This document shows, piece by piece, positions 26,491-34,689 of a stretch of DNA of 64,000 nucleotides. Each line of letters opens with the position of its first letter. The first letter of the stretch is position 1. A program made the translations under genes and the position numbers. This DNA comes from Porphyromonas sp. COT-239 OH1446. GTDB lineage: Bacteria > Bacteroidota > Bacteroidia > Bacteroidales > Porphyromonadaceae. The stretch spans positions 1 through 64,000 of the forward strand of contig NZ_JRAO01000009.1 of the NCBI RefSeq assembly GCF_000768875.1. Reading direction: 5' to 3'. A model generated the notes under the pieces. That model did no database searches and was not told where the DNA came from. It saw only the letters and a list, made by a program, of their open reading frames with translations.

Positions 26491-28824
26491 CTAACGCCAT
26501 AAATTCTTTACCTCAGAAGGAGTGTTGGTACTCCCTCTATCTTCAAATGAGCTAAATATTTTTAATTGAATGCAGGGAGCATTTAGTTTGTATCTCATTT
26601 CGATCTTAAGCTCGACACAGACTAATACATAATCCCCGAGATCTTCATTTCTATCATTCTCCAACTCTTTCTTTAACTCCTGATGCTGATTCAAGTCAAT
26701 GATGTTAGTGTAAATTCTATCCTCTTCATCAATGCTTTTTAACCCATATCTCGAAATGGTGTCTTTGTTGGTCTTTTCGTGTCTTATCAATGGCATATCT
26801 GCTTTTCTGAGAACGAGCATAGAGACTCCCATCCATTCATTGCTATCAATACATATGATCCTCATACCTTTGTAACTCCACTCTTTTCCTCCCTCTCCCT
26901 CCTCCAAATTTGTTATGCCTGATGCTAGGAAAAATGGAAGATTTACCCCCATGGCAACGATAATGAATTGTTCGGGATCAAGATTCAGACGGTCGATAGC
27001 GTTGAAGACATCCTTCGTTTGCAGTACGTATTTTTCTGCGGACATTAGCTGAAATCCATTAGATAGAGACCTGGATATATTCAAGGCAATTTGTTCGGCG
27101 GTAATGGTATCTACCTCTCCGTATCCAATTCCTTGACTTTCCCCGAAGGCTTCCTTCTTTACGAGGATATTGCCCCCCCCAATAAATAATGAGTGTTCTT
27201 TACTTGATGAATGTTCATTACTTGGAGTTGTAGGATTAGTTTCATCTCTAGATATTTGGGAGCAGAATTTAAGTACTGGGCCTAGTATCTCTTTTGTAGA
27301 TTGCTTGAATCTTTCAACCTTTTGACTATCCAACGATTGAGTTCTTTGGATCTCCTCCTTGGTTCTATTGACAGACTCCTGGAGTTCGTCAATTAGGTCG
27401 TTTGGGAGCTTTTTCTCTCTCTCTCGAAACCAGTCGTCTGAGCACAGATCAGATAGCCCAAGTTCGGATAAGAGATCTTTGTCTTTACGAATATCATTGA
27501 TAAGCTGTCTTAGCTCGTCAAGCCCCTCTTCCCAATACCTCAGTTTGTGCAGGTCTTTGGGAGGAGTTAGTAGTTTTAGTCGGGGTGGGAATAGACCAAC
27601 CTCTCCCACTAGGGTATATTGTCGGAGGAAGAGTACCCCGAGATAATACTTGATCCACCTTGGAATACTCTCAAGAGTATCTCCAAAAGGAGCATCCATG
27701 TCTGGGTGTTGGTAGTTTCTTGCGTAATAAAAAGGGTCCTGTTCTAAACGTTCGGATGTTGCCATGTATTGATCAATCACATCCTCTAGGCTCTCGGGAA
27801 CAAGGACGTACTTGGGGGGGATTTGCTTAGAATATCTTAAAATTTTCCGCAGTAATTTGTGTTTTCTCAGATACATCAATAGCCCCCCGAGGGCATAGTG
27901 GAGTTCTAGAAAAGCTTTTTGTGCTTTCTCCCTCTCAGCCCTATTTTCTTCGTTGGCCTCACCGCCACTATGATCCATGTTTGTATGAAGCAGAGTAAGA
28001 TCATAAAATTGATGTGCTACCGTCCAATATGACATGATGTAGTCCTCTTTGTCGTAGGATAGAGCTTGTAAAATACACTTCCAAATAAAGATGTTGGTTT
28101 GGGGACTCATGATTGTTCTCTGATGTTGATCCAAGACCAATTCCACAAAAAAAGATGCATTCCAAAGGGAGATCTTTTTCCTTTTTCGTTGGCAGACCAT
28201 TTCATTCGCAGCAAACATGGAGTTATAGTACTCTTGTGGATATTCAATGATGCTTCCTCGTCGTTCTTCTCGATAACGGATGATAGCCCTATAATAAAAT
28301 TCTTGTAAAAACCGACTTAGCTCCTCATCGTCTTTTTGTATCGCATAAAAGAGAAGGTCAGATATACTAGTGAAGAAAAGAATTTTCTCCTTCTTATTCG
28401 TGCTCGAGTCGTGTCTTTTTTCTAAGTGCTGAGAGAGCTTGAGTGGATGGTAGAAGACATATATTTGATAGGCAATTGCAAATGTGAGGATAAGCAAAGC
28501 TGCTAACGAAACCACGAGTAATATCAAAGCTGAATGATCAACCCATTCGTTGAGAAAGCCTAATTCGATACATCTTGGTAGTTGTAGCATCCAAAAGATG
28601 CATCCAGCGATTAGTATCACTAAAGACCCAATGTAGCAGCGAGTAATCCATTCTCTCCTAATAAAAGTATCGACTAGTCTTGTTGAGCCATATTTGTCAT
28701 CAATTCGAGTTATCGTTTGCAGTAACAGAGGGAAAGCGATTGCTAGTATGGCTGTGCCCATTGGTAGAACTACCTCCTTGACAATGTCAGGGTAGTTCGC
28801 AAATAATACTTCTAAAGTCTTCAT
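26491..28824 (-). CDS. Unrecognised 777-aa membrane-anchored protein, AT-rich
   Basis: I do not recognise a family. Three hydrophobic segments are clear: ~17-37 (VVLPMGTAILAIAFPLLLQ), ~62-82 (YIGSLVILIAGCIFWML) and ~95-122 (ALILLVVSLAALLILTFAIA). About 650 mostly cytoplasmic residues follow, rich in helices and charged residues, with a Ser/Thr/Asn-rich linker near 535 and a compact beta-containing domain from ~550 (IVAMGVNLPFFLASGI, MRIICIDSNEWMGVSMLVL). Base composition and codon use are far more AT-rich than in every neighbour, suggesting horizontal transfer. The gene stands alone with its own promoter and has C7 and G8 tracts inside. A defence or surface-signalling role is possible but unsupported. 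Confidence 0.75.
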   Translation of the reverse strand: MKTLEVLFANYPDIVKEVVLPMGTAILAIAFPLLLQTITRIDDKYGSTRLVDTFIRREWITRCYIGSLVILIAGCIFWMLQLPRCIELGFLNEWVDHSALILLVVSLAALLILTFAIAYQIYVFYHPLKLSQHLEKRHDSSTNKKEKILFFTSISDLLFYAIQKDDEELSRFLQEFYYRAIIRYREERRGSIIEYPQEYYNSMFAANEMVCQRKRKKISLWNASFFVELVLDQHQRTIMSPQTNIFIWKCILQALSYDKEDYIMSYWTVAHQFYDLTLLHTNMDHSGGEANEENRAEREKAQKAFLELHYALGGLLMYLRKHKLLRKILRYSKQIPPKYVLVPESLEDVIDQYMATSERLEQDPFYYARNYQHPDMDAPFGDTLESIPRWIKYYLGVLFLRQYTLVGEVGLFPPRLKLLTPPKDLHKLRYWEEGLDELRQLINDIRKDKDLLSELGLSDLCSDDWFREREKKLPNDLIDELQESVNRTKEEIQRTQSLDSQKVERFKQSTKEILGPVLKFCSQISRDETNPTTPSNEHSSSKEHSLFIGGGNILVKKEAFGESQGIGYGEVDTITAEQIALNISRSLSNGFQLMSAEKYVLQTKDVFNAIDRLNLDPEQFIIVAMGVNLPFFLASGITNLEEGEGGKEWSYKGMRIICIDSNEWMGVSMLVLRKADMPLIRHEKTNKDTISRYGLKSIDEEDRIYTNIIDLNQHQELKKELENDRNEDLGDYVLVCVELKIEMRYKLNAPCIQLKIFSSFEDRGSTNTPSEVKNLWR
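27173..27180. repeat. Homopolymer of eight C (G8 in the coding strand) inside the 777-aa gene
   Basis: Encodes the Gly-Gly-Gly of FIGGGNI at about residues 549-551. A gain or loss of one base would truncate the C-terminal ~225 residues. A run of seven G in the plus strand (about 27814-27820) lies in the same gene. Confidence 0.9.
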
Positions 28825-28854
28825 GCTTATTTAATTCTAATGTCCAAAGGTAAT

Positions 28855-28862
28855 CATTTTGA
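28855..28862 (-). promoter_or_regulatory. -7 box (TACCTTTG) of the 777-aa gene
   Basis: TACCTTTG on the minus strand lies about 31 bp before the ATG at 28824. No -33 element at standard spacing is obvious. Confidence 0.45.
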
Positions 28863-29081
28863 TGTTTACTTCTTTGGTGATTTGATTGGAATGCGATGCG
28901 TCGGAACGTAACGAGAAAGGTTTTTGTGTGATAGCAATTAGTCCCTTGATTAATAATAAGCGGTGTGGTGTATAAACATCTGATTTCTAAATGTCTATTT
29001 TGAATATATTTGTTCCCCGATAGGTTAGCTTCTTACGACTAAGATCTCTAGTGGGCTCTTGGGGACGGCTTTGCTCGACCT

Positions 29082-29335
29082 CCTCCGATGGGTCTCTATC
29101 CCTCTTCGTGGAGCTTCTACTTATATCTCTCTAGAGGCTCAAGATTGGGTCTCGCTTGAGCTCCTACTTAGACCTCTGTTGCGATCCTATTTGGATCTCA
29201 CTTGAGCTCCTATTTGGGTCTCTCTTGAGCTCCTACTTAGATCTCTATTGCGATCCTATCGGCATCTCAGGGACAGCCCTAGATAGGGGCTCACCCGAGA
29301 GCTTATCGAGACCTCGGCCGAGGGCCTACTGGGGA
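29082..29335. repeat. 23-bp degenerate dyad repeat array, block B (about 11 units)
   Basis: Well-formed units start at 29151, 29174, 29197, 29220, 29243, 29266 (24 bp), 29290 and 29313; weaker units precede at 29082, 29105 and 29128. The units alternate a CTCnnTTGAG-like and a CCTAnTTNG-like element (for example CTCACTTGAGCTCCTATTTG). This is the longest copy of the family. Confidence 0.85.
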
Positions 29336-29418
29336 CTATCTTGACCTTGGACGAGAGCCCCACTCGAGAGCTAGAGGGCTTGCCCCGTGAGGGCGTTGGC
29401 TCTTTGGCATAATAGCAG

Positions 29419-29426
29419 TACTTTTG
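29419..29426 (+). promoter_or_regulatory. -7 box (TACTTTTG) of the cobalt operon
   Basis: TACTTTTG lies about 70 bp upstream of the cbiK start. The nearest TTTG (29402-29405) is only 13 bp away, so the -33 element is uncertain. Confidence 0.45.
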
Positions 29427-29494
29427 TCCGAAACAAGAGACAGGCAGCGTGCAGAGCCACAAAGCCTTTGCCCTCGATCCCCAAAACGCCTACA

Positions 29495-30388
29495 ATGATG
29501 CAAACGACCAAACCCCTAGCCCCCAGCGAACTCGTCCGTCGCACGGATGAGGCTCTGCTGCTCGTAACCTTCGGCAGCACTTATCCTGGCCCTCACCGTA
29601 CCTTTGCCCATATCCGTAAGTTCTTTGCGGATCGCTTCCCCGATAGGGATATTTACATGGCCTTCACCTCGAGGATGTGCATGCGTCGCTGGTTCGAGAA
29701 GAGTGGCGAGCAGTACTACCCTGCCGATCAGTGGCTCAGTGCGATCGGTGCTGCAGGCTACAAGCGTGTGAGCATCCAAAGCTTGCACGTTATCCCCGGG
29801 CTCGAGTATTCGCTCATCACCGATCGCTACATTCCCCAGTTCCGTGAGGCCTATCCTGAGATCCCTGTTTGCCTAGGTGAACCCTTGCTTTGGGATGATG
29901 AAGATATTCGTCTTGTGGGTAATGTCATCTACGAGGCCTTTGCCCCTCGATTGAGCGCAGGGGAAGCCCTCGTCCTAATGGGTCATGGCAATCATACTGA
30001 CAAGTTTCCCGAGGCTAACGGCAAGTATGACCAGCTCAATACCTATCTACAGAGCCTCGATGCCAAGATCATCATCGGGACGGTGGACTACGAAGCCTTG
30101 CTCTACGATCATGTACTCGAGTATCTCAATCGGGTCTGTGCCTCGGGGACGACGCTCAACTTCCTCCCGCTCATGTCCGTGGCGGGCGATCACGCCCTCA
30201 ACGATATGGTCGGCGACTACGACGAGGACGAGCCCATGCACGAGCAGAGCTGGCGCACCCGTCTGCTCTGTGAGGGCTATCCTAGCGACCGAGAGGAGAA
30301 CTGTCATCTGCACGGCCTGGGCGACTACGATGCCATCTGCTCCATTTGGTTGGCCCACCTAGAGCGTGCCGAGGCAGCCCTAGGTTAG
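29495..30388 (+). CDS. cbiK: Sirohydrochlorin cobaltochelatase CbiK
   Basis: About 297 aa from the double ATG at 29495; upstream in-frame codons cross the promoter region. CbiK-type class II chelatase: an opening strand LLVTFGSTYPG, then a fold built of two similar halves. The two catalytic/metal-binding His regions are visible as VLMGHGNHTDKFPEAN and LMSVAGDHALNDMVGD. It inserts Co2+ into sirohydrochlorin. No signal peptide, so it is cytoplasmic, unlike some Bacteroidetes or Desulfovibrio forms that are exported. It is followed by the cobalt transporter genes and the SirC domain that would make its substrate, which strongly supports the cobalt assignment. Confidence 0.9.
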   Translation: MMQTTKPLAPSELVRRTDEALLLVTFGSTYPGPHRTFAHIRKFFADRFPDRDIYMAFTSRMCMRRWFEKSGEQYYPADQWLSAIGAAGYKRVSIQSLHVIPGLEYSLITDRYIPQFREAYPEIPVCLGEPLLWDDEDIRLVGNVIYEAFAPRLSAGEALVLMGHGNHTDKFPEANGKYDQLNTYLQSLDAKIIIGTVDYEALLYDHVLEYLNRVCASGTTLNFLPLMSVAGDHALNDMVGDYDEDEPMHEQSWRTRLLCEGYPSDREENCHLHGLGDYDAICSIWLAHLERAEAALG

Positions 30389-30440
30389 TGTCTTGACCCA
30401 GCTATTGCATTTGTCTTACCCCATATATATCGGATCCTCT

Positions 30441-31430
30441 ATGCTACGTAAGCTCTACCTCCTACCCCTTATCCTCCTCATTGCCCTCGAGCCCCTACAG
30501 GCCATGCACATCATGGAGGGGTATCTGCCCCTGGGCTGGTGCATCTTTTGGTATGCTGTCTCTGTGCCCTTCGTCTTCTTGAGCTATCGCTTCATCGCCG
30601 CTCAGGTGCGCCGAGAGCCTCGCCGTCGTGTCGATCTAGCCCTGGCCTCGGCCTTTGTCTTCATCCTCTCGGCCCTCAAGCTACCCTCGGTTACGGGCAG
30701 TAGCTCGCACCTAACGGGGACGACGCTCGGCACGCTCACGGTGGGCGTGATGGCCATGCCACTTATTGGGACGATCGTCCTCATCTTCCAGTCGCTGCTC
30801 CTGGCACACGGGGGGATCAGCACCCTCGGGGCGAATGTCTTCTCGCTGGCCATCATCGGCCCTCAGGCCGCCTACCTCGTGTACGTGTCGCTGAGCAAGG
30901 TGATCTCCCGCCGCAGCATCGTGGTCTTCGTGGCGACCTTCATCGGTTCGATGGCGACCTATGTAACGACTTCGATCCAGCTGGCCATCGTCTTCCCCGA
31001 TCCCGAGATGGGCTTCGTGGGGGCTGCGGGTAAGTTCCTCGGTATCTTCGCAGTAACGCAGCTGCCCCTATCGGTGCTCGAGGCGATCATCACCGTCGGG
31101 GTGATCGAGCTGCTCGAGGGCACTCGTCGCTCTGCCCTGGCGGTAGTCGATCGGGCTCAGACGCTGCGCACCCTAGGCCTCTCGCTGCTGGCCCTCGTCT
31201 GTCTCGCTCTGCCTGTGGTGGGCGGATATGTGGACTTCGGTTCGGGTGCAGACGACCAGGCGGGCGAGATGGTTGAGGCTCTGGCTACGGGCTACGAGCC
31301 TACCCCCTTCTTCGAGGGCTACGAGCCCAGCGAGGCCGCCGAGCCTTGGCTCTTCGCCCTACAGGTCGGTATCGGTATCTTGATCTTCGCCTTGGCTTAC
31401 CGAGCCATCAGGCGTAGGAGCAAGGCCTAA
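30441..31430 (+). CDS. cbiM: Cobalt ECF transporter substrate-binding subunit, CbiM-CbiN fusion
   Basis: A 329-aa membrane protein from the ATG at 30441. A signal-like N-terminus (MLRKLYLLPLILLIALEP) would be cut before MHIMEGYLPLGW, the invariant CbiM start whose Met-His N-terminus coordinates cobalt. Further CbiM motifs are KLPSVTGSSSHLTGTTLG and the HGGISTLGANVFSLAIIGP stretch. The C-terminal ~90 residues (GADDQAGEMVEAL, EPWLFALQVGIGI) match CbiN, so M and N are fused. It gives cobalt specificity to the ECF transporter with the CbiQ and CbiO domains encoded next, 11 bp downstream. Confidence 0.92.
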   Translation: MLRKLYLLPLILLIALEPLQAMHIMEGYLPLGWCIFWYAVSVPFVFLSYRFIAAQVRREPRRRVDLALASAFVFILSALKLPSVTGSSSHLTGTTLGTLTVGVMAMPLIGTIVLIFQSLLLAHGGISTLGANVFSLAIIGPQAAYLVYVSLSKVISRRSIVVFVATFIGSMATYVTTSIQLAIVFPDPEMGFVGAAGKFLGIFAVTQLPLSVLEAIITVGVIELLEGTRRSALAVVDRAQTLRTLGLSLLALVCLALPVVGGYVDFGSGADDQAGEMVEALATGYEPTPFFEGYEPSEAAEPWLFALQVGIGILIFALAYRAIRRRSKA

Positions 31431-31441
31431 TATCCCCTCGG

Positions 31442-33529
31442 ATGAACTCGGGCATACGCTCCCTCCCCCTCCCCCTTCGTCAGCCACAGCTCAGGCTCGC
31501 CCTCCCTCTTGTGAGCCTCGTGCTGTCGCTCCTGCTGAGCAGGGCCATCTTATTGGCCCTGCTCAGCCTTGCCCTATACCCTATGCTGCTGTACCTCGAG
31601 CCACCGGGCTCGAGGATGCGTCGCCTCAGGCAGCTCCTCCTGCTCGCAGCCTTCGTCTCGGTGAGCATACTACCTGTGATGCTTGTCCGCCAGAGCGACG
31701 CCGTGCTTGAGCTCCTCTGGGGGTGGGGTGTCTCTAGAGAGAGCCTCTCCCTCGGCCTTGTCCTGTGGCTACGCTGTATGAGTGCTGTGGGCTCACTCCT
31801 CCTCTTGCTGAGCCTAGTGCCCATCTACGAGCTCTGCCGAGAGCTGCGGCGCATCGGCGTACCGCAGCTGCTGGTCGAGCTCTTCGAGCTGACCTACCGC
31901 TACATCCACGTCCTACAGGAGACGACGAAGCAGATTGCCCTGGCACAGACCGCTCGGCTCGGTTGGCTCGGCTGGCGAGCAAAGCTCCGAGATCTGCCGC
32001 TATTGCTTTCGCAGACCTTCATCCTGACCTATCACGGGGCTGAGGCTCTCTACGAGGGTCTGCTTTCACGTGCCTATGCCGAGGGGGATAGCCCCTCGCC
32101 TTCCCCCACAGACCAACCCCCTATACAGATGGATACGACCTCGGCCCTTGTCAGCCTCCGTGGCATAGGCTTTGCCTACGAAGTCCGACAAGCAGCCCTT
32201 CGGGGCATCGACCTAGAGCTCTTCGCCCGAGAGCGAATTGTCCTGCTGGGCAAGAATGGTGCAGGCAAGTCCAGCCTCATGTACCTGCTCGCAGGCCTGC
32301 GCCTATGGACTCAGGGGCGGATCCTGCTCGGCACGCACGCCCTCGGACGTGGGCGAAGTGATCTGCCGCAGCTGCGCAGACAGGTGGGCCTTGTCCTACA
32401 GAACTCCAACCATCAGCTCTTCTGCCCCAGTGTCGAGGACGAATTGGCCTTCGGCCTACGCAACCTTGGCCTCTCGGACGAGGAGGTGCGTCGGCGGGTC
32501 GAAGCCCTTATCGCAGACTACGAGCTCGAGGAGCTACGCCACCGCCCTCCTCACGAGCTGAGCGAGGGACAGAAGAAGTGGGTGTCGATCATCTCTGTCC
32601 TGGCCCTCGACCCCCCGATCCTCCTCTTGGACGAACCTACGGCCTCGCTGGACTGTTACTTTACAGACCGAGTGATCGACCTGCTGAGCCGCCTCAATGA
32701 TGAGGGTAAGACCATCCTCCTCTCTACCCACGACATGGAGCTCGCCTACCGCTGGGGTAGGCGTGCCGTCGTCCTCGTTGATGGCAGCATCGCCGCCGAT
32801 ACCTCGGTAGAGGAGGTCTTCGCCGATGAGGCTCTGCTCAGACGAGCTAGCCTGCGCCCTGTGAGGGCGATGCAACCTCTGCACCCCGACACAACATCCC
32901 TCATCCCCTCGCCTTCGGAGGATTATAGCCTGCCACTCTTCCTCGCCTCGTCGAAACATCGAGCCCTCATCATCGGTGGAGGTTCGGGGGCGTGGATCAA
33001 GGCCCGAGGGCTTATCGACAGAGGTGTCGAGGTCTCGGTCATCAGTCCAGAGGTTTGCCCCGAGCTCGCAGAGGCGATCCTGAAGGGGCGATGCCGCTGG
33101 ATCGCTCGCCCTTTCGGACAAGGGGAGGAGGTTGCCCCTCACTACAGCATCGTAGTGGCCGCAACGGGCGATGAGGCTCTCGACGGATGGATCTGCCTCT
33201 CGGCCGCACGTCAGGGGCAATTGTATGCGCACCTGGGGCATCGAGGCCTCGGTAACTTCCACTTCGCTTGGTCTGCGAAGCAGGAGGGCATCAGCCTTGC
33301 CACGCACACCGATCAGGCCTTGCCCGAAGTCTCACGTGCCCTAGGGCAATATCTTTTGGCCCACTTGCCCTCGCTCTCGAGCTTAGAGTTGGACGAACTG
33401 GCTCAGCTGCGCCACAGCCTCTCCGAGCTACGCCACAGCGCAGAGCCTCCGCCTCAAGAGCTGGAGCATCGTTACGATGAGCTGCGAGCGACTATCCTTG
33501 CTCGCCTCGAAGCTCCACCCAGCAGGTAA
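31442..33529 (+). CDS. CbiQ-CbiO-SirC triple fusion: cobalt transporter and precorrin-2 dehydrogenase
   Basis: A 695-aa protein joining three modules. Residues ~1-215 are CbiQ, the transmembrane T component (ELFELTYRYIHVLQETT is the conserved coupling helix region). Residues ~230-470 are the CbiO ATPase: Walker A LLGKNGAGKSSLM, Q-loop VLQNSNHQLF, signature LSEGQKKWVSI, Walker B ILLLDEPTASLD, switch His in STHDME. Residues ~495-690 resemble the Met8/SirC family: an NAD-binding Rossmann start RALIIGGGSGAWIKARGL, then VVAATGDEALDGWI, LGNFHFAW and a C-terminal helical region. SirC oxidises precorrin-2 to sirohydrochlorin, the CbiK substrate. No frameshift or stop divides the modules. Fusion of importer and dehydrogenase is unusual. 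Confidence 0.88.
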   Translation: MNSGIRSLPLPLRQPQLRLALPLVSLVLSLLLSRAILLALLSLALYPMLLYLEPPGSRMRRLRQLLLLAAFVSVSILPVMLVRQSDAVLELLWGWGVSRESLSLGLVLWLRCMSAVGSLLLLLSLVPIYELCRELRRIGVPQLLVELFELTYRYIHVLQETTKQIALAQTARLGWLGWRAKLRDLPLLLSQTFILTYHGAEALYEGLLSRAYAEGDSPSPSPTDQPPIQMDTTSALVSLRGIGFAYEVRQAALRGIDLELFARERIVLLGKNGAGKSSLMYLLAGLRLWTQGRILLGTHALGRGRSDLPQLRRQVGLVLQNSNHQLFCPSVEDELAFGLRNLGLSDEEVRRRVEALIADYELEELRHRPPHELSEGQKKWVSIISVLALDPPILLLDEPTASLDCYFTDRVIDLLSRLNDEGKTILLSTHDMELAYRWGRRAVVLVDGSIAADTSVEEVFADEALLRRASLRPVRAMQPLHPDTTSLIPSPSEDYSLPLFLASSKHRALIIGGGSGAWIKARGLIDRGVEVSVISPEVCPELAEAILKGRCRWIARPFGQGEEVAPHYSIVVAATGDEALDGWICLSAARQGQLYAHLGHRGLGNFHFAWSAKQEGISLATHTDQALPEVSRALGQYLLAHLPSLSSLELDELAQLRHSLSELRHSAEPPPQELEHRYDELRATILARLEAPPSR

Positions 33530-33547
33530 GGCAAGCATTATTTGCCG

Positions 33548-33555
33548 TACCTTTG
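33548..33555 (+). promoter_or_regulatory. -7 box (TACCTTTG) of ruvB
   Basis: TACCTTTG lies 73 bp upstream of the ruvB ATG and 18 bp after the end of the preceding gene. No clear -33 element. Confidence 0.5.
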
Positions 33556-33628
33556 CGCCTGTGAGGGGGCATTGCACCCAGGAGGCCCTAGATGTAGCCC
33601 AGCCCCCATACAGCATACCCAATAGCAG

Positions 33629-34657
33629 ATGAATGACTTTGATATACGTGATGCCCAGAGGTTCGATGCTCGGGAGGAAGAGGTAGATCGGGCCCTGCGC
33701 CCACTCTCCTTCGATAGTTTCAGCGGTCAGGACAAGGCCGTGGAGAACCTCAAGATCTTCGTCGAGGCCGCCAAGTTGCGCTCCGATGCCCTGGATCATG
33801 TCTTGCTCTACGGCCCTCCAGGGTTAGGCAAGACGACCCTCTCGCACATCATCGCCCACGAGCGAGGGGTCGGCATCAAAATCACTTCGGGCCCTGTGCT
33901 CGACAAGCCTGGGGATTTGGCAGGCTTGCTTACCTCACTTGAGCCCAATGATGTCCTTTTCATCGATGAGATCCATCGCCTGAGCCCCATCGTCGAGGAG
34001 TACCTCTACTCGGCCATGGAGGACTATCGCATCGATATTATGCTCGACAAGGGCCCCAGTGCCCGCTCCATCCAGATCGATCTCAATCCCTTTACTCTTG
34101 TAGGGGCGACGACCCGTAGTGGTCTCTTGACCGCTCCGCTTAGGGCTCGCTTCGGGATCAATCTGCACCTCGAGTACTATGACGTCGATACTCTGAGCAA
34201 TATCCTACGTCGCTCGGCGCAGATCCTCGGCGTCCCCTGCGCCCCCGAGGCTGCTCGAGAGGTCGCTGGGCGCAGCCGTGGTACGCCTCGAATTGCCAAT
34301 GCGCTGCTTAGGCGAGTGCGAGACTTTGCTCAGGTCAAGGGTAATGGATCGATCGATCGTGCCATCGCCTGCTACGCCCTCGAGGCCTTGAATATTGATC
34401 GGCACGGATTGGACTACATAGACAACAAGCTACTCGAGACCATCATCGACAAGTTCGCCGGCGGGCCTGTCGGGCTGACCACTATTGCCACAGCCCTTGG
34501 GGAAGATCCTGGTACGGTCGAGGAGGTGTACGAGCCCTATCTGATCAAGGAGGGCTTCCTCAAACGTACTCCTCGGGGACGTGAGGCGACAATGCTGGCC
34601 TACGAACATCTGGGCAGAACCTTCCTCCCTCGTCCATCAAGCCTCTTCGACGAATAA
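33629..34657 (+). CDS. ruvB: Holliday junction branch migration helicase RuvB
   Basis: A 342-aa AAA+ motor. Walker A is [15 protein letters not shown] (~residues 67-81), Walker [10 protein letters not shown], sensor 1 [19 protein letters not shown], and the C-terminal winged helix contains [16 protein letters not shown]. RuvB forms hexamers that pull DNA through the RuvA-bound junction during recombination repair. All catalytic motifs and the usual length are present. It is followed within 33 bp by the flippase gene, a pairing often seen in Bacteroidales. Confidence 0.97.
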   Translation: MNDFDIRDAQRFDAREEEVDRALRPLSFDSFSGQDKAVENLKIFVEAAKLRSDALDHVLLYGPPGLGKTTLSHIIAHERGVGIKITSGPVLDKPGDLAGLLTSLEPNDVLFIDEIHRLSPIVEEYLYSAMEDYRIDIMLDKGPSARSIQIDLNPFTLVGATTRSGLLTAPLRARFGINLHLEYYDVDTLSNILRRSAQILGVPCAPEAAREVAGRSRGTPRIANALLRRVRDFAQVKGNGSIDRAIACYALEALNIDRHGLDYIDNKLLETIIDKFAGGPVGLTTIATALGEDPGTVEEVYEPYLIKEGFLKRTPRGREATMLAYEHLGRTFLPRPSSLFDE

Positions 34658-34689
34658 CCCTCAGACCGCACCCCTCGGACGAGAACCCT

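Larger units (their letters stand above)
28825..29494. other. 670-bp divergent intergenic region with the largest 23-bp array
   Basis: Between the AT-rich 777-aa gene and the cobalt operon. The left ~200 bp is AT-rich like that gene. The middle holds the 23-bp array at 29082-29335, and a TACTTTTG box near 29419 may drive cbiK. No B12 box, and therefore no cobalamin riboswitch, could be found on either strand. Confidence 0.7.

Noticed and set aside
26491-28824. Calling the 777-aa protein an anti-phage defence protein
   Set aside because: No known defence domain, nuclease, NTPase or partner gene could be seen; only composition and isolation suggest accessory nature.
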